From NCBI GenBank assembly GCA_903905685.1, contig CAIVHI010000478.1:1-17472 (forward strand): a stretch of DNA of 17,472 bases. Direction: 5' to 3'. The notes beneath the pieces were generated by a model. That model was not told the origin of the DNA. It saw only the letters and a program-made list of their open reading frames with translations, and ran no database searches. The position numbers were made by a program, and so were the translations under genes. Shown here piece by piece: positions 15,801 to 17,472 of this stretch. Origin of the DNA: an uncultured Bacteroidota bacterium (GTDB taxonomy: Bacteria > Bacteroidota > Bacteroidia > Chitinophagales > Chitinophagaceae). Positions within the stretch are counted from its first letter, which is position 1. The number at the start of each line of letters is the position of its first letter.

Positions 15801-17187
15801 TTCCCACGTCTATCGTAGCAGAATCTTTACAACCATACTGTGTCGTTGCAACCAACTTGAAAATCCCGGTATCTGACACGTTGTAACCGTTCCAAGTTGG
15901 GTTTTGGAGCGTTGAGGTGAATGCTCCGGGGCCGGACCAAACAAATGTTTCGCCCGTTGAATCCGGAGATTCGGTAAGTCTCAGTGTGTCCGTCAACGCC
16001 GAGCATAAGGGTGCATTATAGCTGAGGTTGATCACCGGCAAGGGATGCAGAAGGACGTGTACGTATGACGTATCGTTGAGCCCTCCAATGGTGCGAACAA
16101 CGCGGTAAGTGCCGGTGTCGGCCCATGTAGATGGAAAAATAGACGGTGTTTGGCCGGTTGCAGTAACGCCGCCGCCAATCAGTATCCATGAGTACGTGGC
16201 ACCGGTGGAATCACCAATCGCATCCAATTTGAGGGAGTCGCCAATACACGGATAATTGCTGACTGCCAACAAGCCGCATGGCTGCACAACAACGGTGCGG
16301 TATCCAAAAGAGGTATCTGCACAGCCCAACGCACCCGCCTTATAGGTGGTGGTAGTGGTGGGGCAAACGGTAATTGTGGCTCCCGAGTCAATCAATGCGT
16401 AAGTCGAACTATCGTACCAATAGATTTTCGAAGATGCCAATGGTACGGGGGCGAAGGGTATGGAGGCAGCTGTGTAAGCCGTGCCACCACCGGTGGGTGT
16501 AAAACGCCAAGCTTCGTCGGTGGCAGTCCAGTTGGGTGTCCAGTCGCGGGCGGGTGCTGCTGTAGCCGCAGTTCCTGTTGCGTTTTGAACGCCGCAAATG
16601 GCATGTCCGCCATTCCAGGAACTACAAATAGTTTTGTGGGCAATGTGCACCTCTATTATGTTTGTAGTTTCATAGAGGATGATTTGTGTAGTTGTAAACT
16701 GACCCGGGCACGAAGAACTATTGTACATGTAGGTTTTGCAGAAGCTCACCACAAATTTCCTGTTGGGGGCCACACCATCGGTGGAATACCAGCAGGATCC
16801 GCCAAAGTCGGCGTAGTCTATATCGCACCATGGGCCGCAAATACAGTTGTAGACACTGGAATTGCCCAAAAGTGCAGCAGTAATGGGCCAAGGGTCATAA
16901 GCTCCCGACAAAGTCAAGTCGAAATTGAGGTTGCCATTGGCCCCAACGAGGATTTGGGTATAAGGTGTGCCGTAGAAATTGAAGGTGAACCCCAACGAGA
17001 ATGGCGTGGAGTAAATATCATCCGTCCCGATGGAACAGTTGATAGGCAAATCGCCTACCAGATTTGCAGTGAGTGTCGTGCACGAGCTGCGACAACCAAG
17101 GGTGTCGTTACCAGTCACCGTTACTTGGGCTCGTCCAAATGACAAAACCATGCAAAACAATGCGGATAATAATAATTTTTTTCTCAT
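12859..17187 (-). CDS. Large secreted multidomain protein with T9SS type B sorting domain
   Basis: A 1442-residue exported protein, probably on the cell surface or released. Residues 1-20 are a Sec signal peptide (cleavage likely A20-Q21). Residues 22-235 form a Cys-rich beta domain (11 Cys in the mature part; FSLGFTFNFYGTPY at 63-76 and VGANGNLNF at 81-89) of a kind seen at the front of Bacteroidota surface proteins. Residues 300-547 hold three Ig/PKD-like modules. Residues 548-1034 are three near-identical tandem units of 163, 163 and 161 residues, each made of two Ig-like halves (opening PNDF, with ICRGQ or ICLG and HCPDM; then PAIPV with DT-x-CLG), followed by a half unit to about 1116. 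Three more Ig/PKD-like modules fill 1117-1351. The C-terminus (1356-1442; PNAFTPG, FRIYDRWG, GVYVYEI, GNLTLIR) is the CHU_C / TIGR04131-like sorting domain, which directs export through the type IX system. A role in adhesion is inference. The gene stands alone. Confidence 0.93.
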   Translation of the reverse strand: MRKKLLLSALFCMVLSFGRAQVTVTGNDTLGCRSSCTTLTANLVGDLPINCSIGTDDIYSTPFSLGFTFNFYGTPYTQILVGANGNLNFDLTLSGAYDPWPITAALLGNSSVYNCICGPWCDIDYADFGGSCWYSTDGVAPNRKFVVSFCKTYMYNSSSCPGQFTTTQIILYETTNIIEVHIAHKTICSSWNGGHAICGVQNATGTAATAAPARDWTPNWTATDEAWRFTPTGGGTAYTAASIPFAPVPLASSKIYWYDSSTYALIDSGATITVCPTTTTTYKAGALGCADTSFGYRTVVVQPCGLLAVSNYPCIGDSLKLDAIGDSTGATYSWILIGGGVTATGQTPSIFPSTWADTGTYRVVRTIGGLNDTSYVHVLLHPLPVINLSYNAPLCSALTDTLRLTESPDSTGETFVWSGPGAFTSTLQNPTWNGYNVSDTGIFKLVATTQYGCKDSATIDVGMLTPPTLTTDSPLVKTCVGIPVTLHVYPNPAVGSYIYAWTPGTFLSSTVVPNPVVTPTIPGDVTFTVSVGLSAMPTCLTKDTIHVHVLPNDFTLANPDTVICRGQSVQVRVSGGSPEFNWLWTPPTGVSNTTITNPIITPPTTNTYTLTASYAHCPNMVHSFKITVDTPAIPVTISDTICLGMTQNVNLTFPGYNFYHFLWTPPTYISNDTSAIVTINPLAVGNYTYTVSVYPGTNPAGCSVNDIVNLHVAPNDFILGNPDTIICRGQSVVARVTGSTEFAYLWTPPTGVSNIAIQSPTLIPNTTTTYTVTASYSPHCPDMHHSFTITVDTPAIPVVIHDTICLGMVDNVNLTFAGSSFYHFVWTPTTYVGSSTSAITSITPLVVGDYVYSVTVSPGTSPAGCTVMDIDYLHVAPNDFTLSNDDTAICLGNSIQAVVAGSTEFKYKWTPVVGVSDSIIMQPLLTPTTSTTYTVTASYAPHCPDMVHHFYIEVDTLAIPVTIFDTTCLGIPDSVNLTFPGSGNYKYVWAPATNVSNSTSPIVALVPPVTGTYNWTVNVSPKALNCSVNDVVNLLVVPNSFTIAPTDTTICIGNTVQMRGVPYPLFSYQWIPTSGIPISNIINPQITPDTSTIYVVTASYSRCPLMHDTLRLMVEPNPSVYVGGNRFLCEYDTVHMTATVSPGWYNNYSYSWTPSTSLFESTTQTVVFKDTLTEKVVVVVTTPNGCKGSDSALVTVYSGNFLGIVGNRNFCPGDSAKLTATGGSQYYWTPNMYLTDSVGVTTTIHPITSGVYTIVGTNSNGCKDTAEFDINVYPAATIYMPDTAVIFPGESYAIVTQSNCSGFNWTPVYGLDQSNISNPVAMPDVSTKYHVTATTENGCVATDSITIFVDPQTLLAVPNAFTPGNGPNSEFKIIKRGIATLNSFRIYDRWGILVYESNNIDAGWNGNYKGALQPMGVYVYEIEAVTSTGKYFTKQGNLTLIR
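13840..15546 (-). repeat. Tandem ~489-bp coding repeats (three full, one half)
   Basis: Within the T9SS protein, units at 15058-15546, 14569-15057 and 14086-14568 encode residues 548-710, 711-873 and 874-1034; a half unit covers 13840-14085 (1035-1116). Units 1 and 2 are the closest in protein and also share long DNA stretches, for example around 15290-15330 and 14790-14835, pointing to relatively recent duplication. Such arrays can expand or contract by recombination and may be collapsed in short-read assemblies. Confidence 0.9.
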
Positions 17188-17472
17188 GTTATAAAATTAA
17201 TAAAAACAAGGCTACAGCCTGTAAAAATAATTCTTTGTCGATTGTAATCCAAAAATTTAATGGGGCAGATGTGTACCGGAATGTTAATTTTTTTCACAAT
17301 CAATTCGGCGGTATTGCCATGCACCCGATATGATAGACAGTGTTGAAGCCGAAAAGGTTGGTTGTTGGGCAGTTTTGTGTGTGGTTTTTCCAAATTTTGA
17401 CCCTTATTGAACTCCCGAACATTAAAAAGAATGTTACTACTCAGGTCTATTTCTGAGTATTTGCAAATTTAA
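17188..17472. other. Upstream region of the T9SS protein gene
   Basis: No gene seen to the window end. It contains the predicted promoter at 17222-17253, a palindrome AGGCTGTAGCCT on the minus strand at about 17209-17220 lying in the predicted leader, and a stem-loop at 17438-17459 (TACTCAG / CTGAGTA, 8-base loop) followed by ATTTGCAAAT, a 10-bp palindrome. The last two could belong to a neighbouring gene outside the window. Confidence 0.5.
17222..17253 (-). promoter_or_regulatory. Predicted Bacteroidota-type promoter of the T9SS protein gene
   Basis: On the minus strand TTTG (17253-17250) is followed after 20 bases by TATTTTTA (17229-17222), matching 7 of 8 bases of TAnnTTTG. Spacing is right for the Bacteroidota housekeeping sigma factor. 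The leader to the ATG at 17187 would be about 28 bases, AT-rich and without a Shine-Dalgarno site. Confidence 0.5.

Noticed and set aside
1..17472. tRNA, rRNA, insertion sequence or phage remnants
   Set aside because: Read through on both strands for typical sequences; none could be supported.

Overview
This window looks like chromosomal DNA of a Bacteroidota bacterium, most likely a Chitinophagales or other Sphingobacteriia-like relative. The main evidence is a 1442-residue secreted protein with a type IX secretion (T9SS) type B 'gliding-motility' C-terminal domain, a DUF2911 protein, a two-component-regulator propeller lipoprotein, candidate promoters of the Bacteroidota type (TTTG-N19/20-TAnnTTTG), and little use of Shine-Dalgarno sites. 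I see no rRNA, tRNA, CRISPR array, transposase, integrase or phage gene. Base composition is fairly even across the genes.

Layout from left to right: a 486-base upstream region with a 16-bp perfect palindrome; paaZ (+), the bifunctional ring-opening and aldehyde-oxidising enzyme of phenylacetyl-CoA catabolism; a gene-free stretch; a seven-bladed propeller lipoprotein (+); a gene-free stretch with four tandem degenerate 18-bp repeats; two proton-coupled oligopeptide (POT/PTR2) transporters in tandem (-), separated by a strong terminator; purD (+), divergent from the second transporter and carrying a hairpin just before its start codon; a leftward cluster made of a degenerate two-domain universal stress protein, a small all-helical protein of unknown function and a GyrI-like effector-binding protein; a divergent secreted DUF2911 protein (+) with a strong terminator; a LOG-family (TIGR00730-like) nucleotide-processing protein (+); and the T9SS-exported multidomain protein (-). 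The last two converge on a shared bidirectional terminator.

The genes are mostly single-gene transcription units of ordinary metabolism (purine synthesis, peptide uptake, aromatic catabolism) mixed with envelope or surface proteins. Only the universal stress protein and the small helical protein look clearly co-transcribed (24-base gap). I do not see a convincing new multi-gene system. The items most worth a second look are the large surface protein with three recent 163-residue duplications, the 18-bp array, the palindrome upstream of paaZ, and the universal-stress / helical-protein pair.
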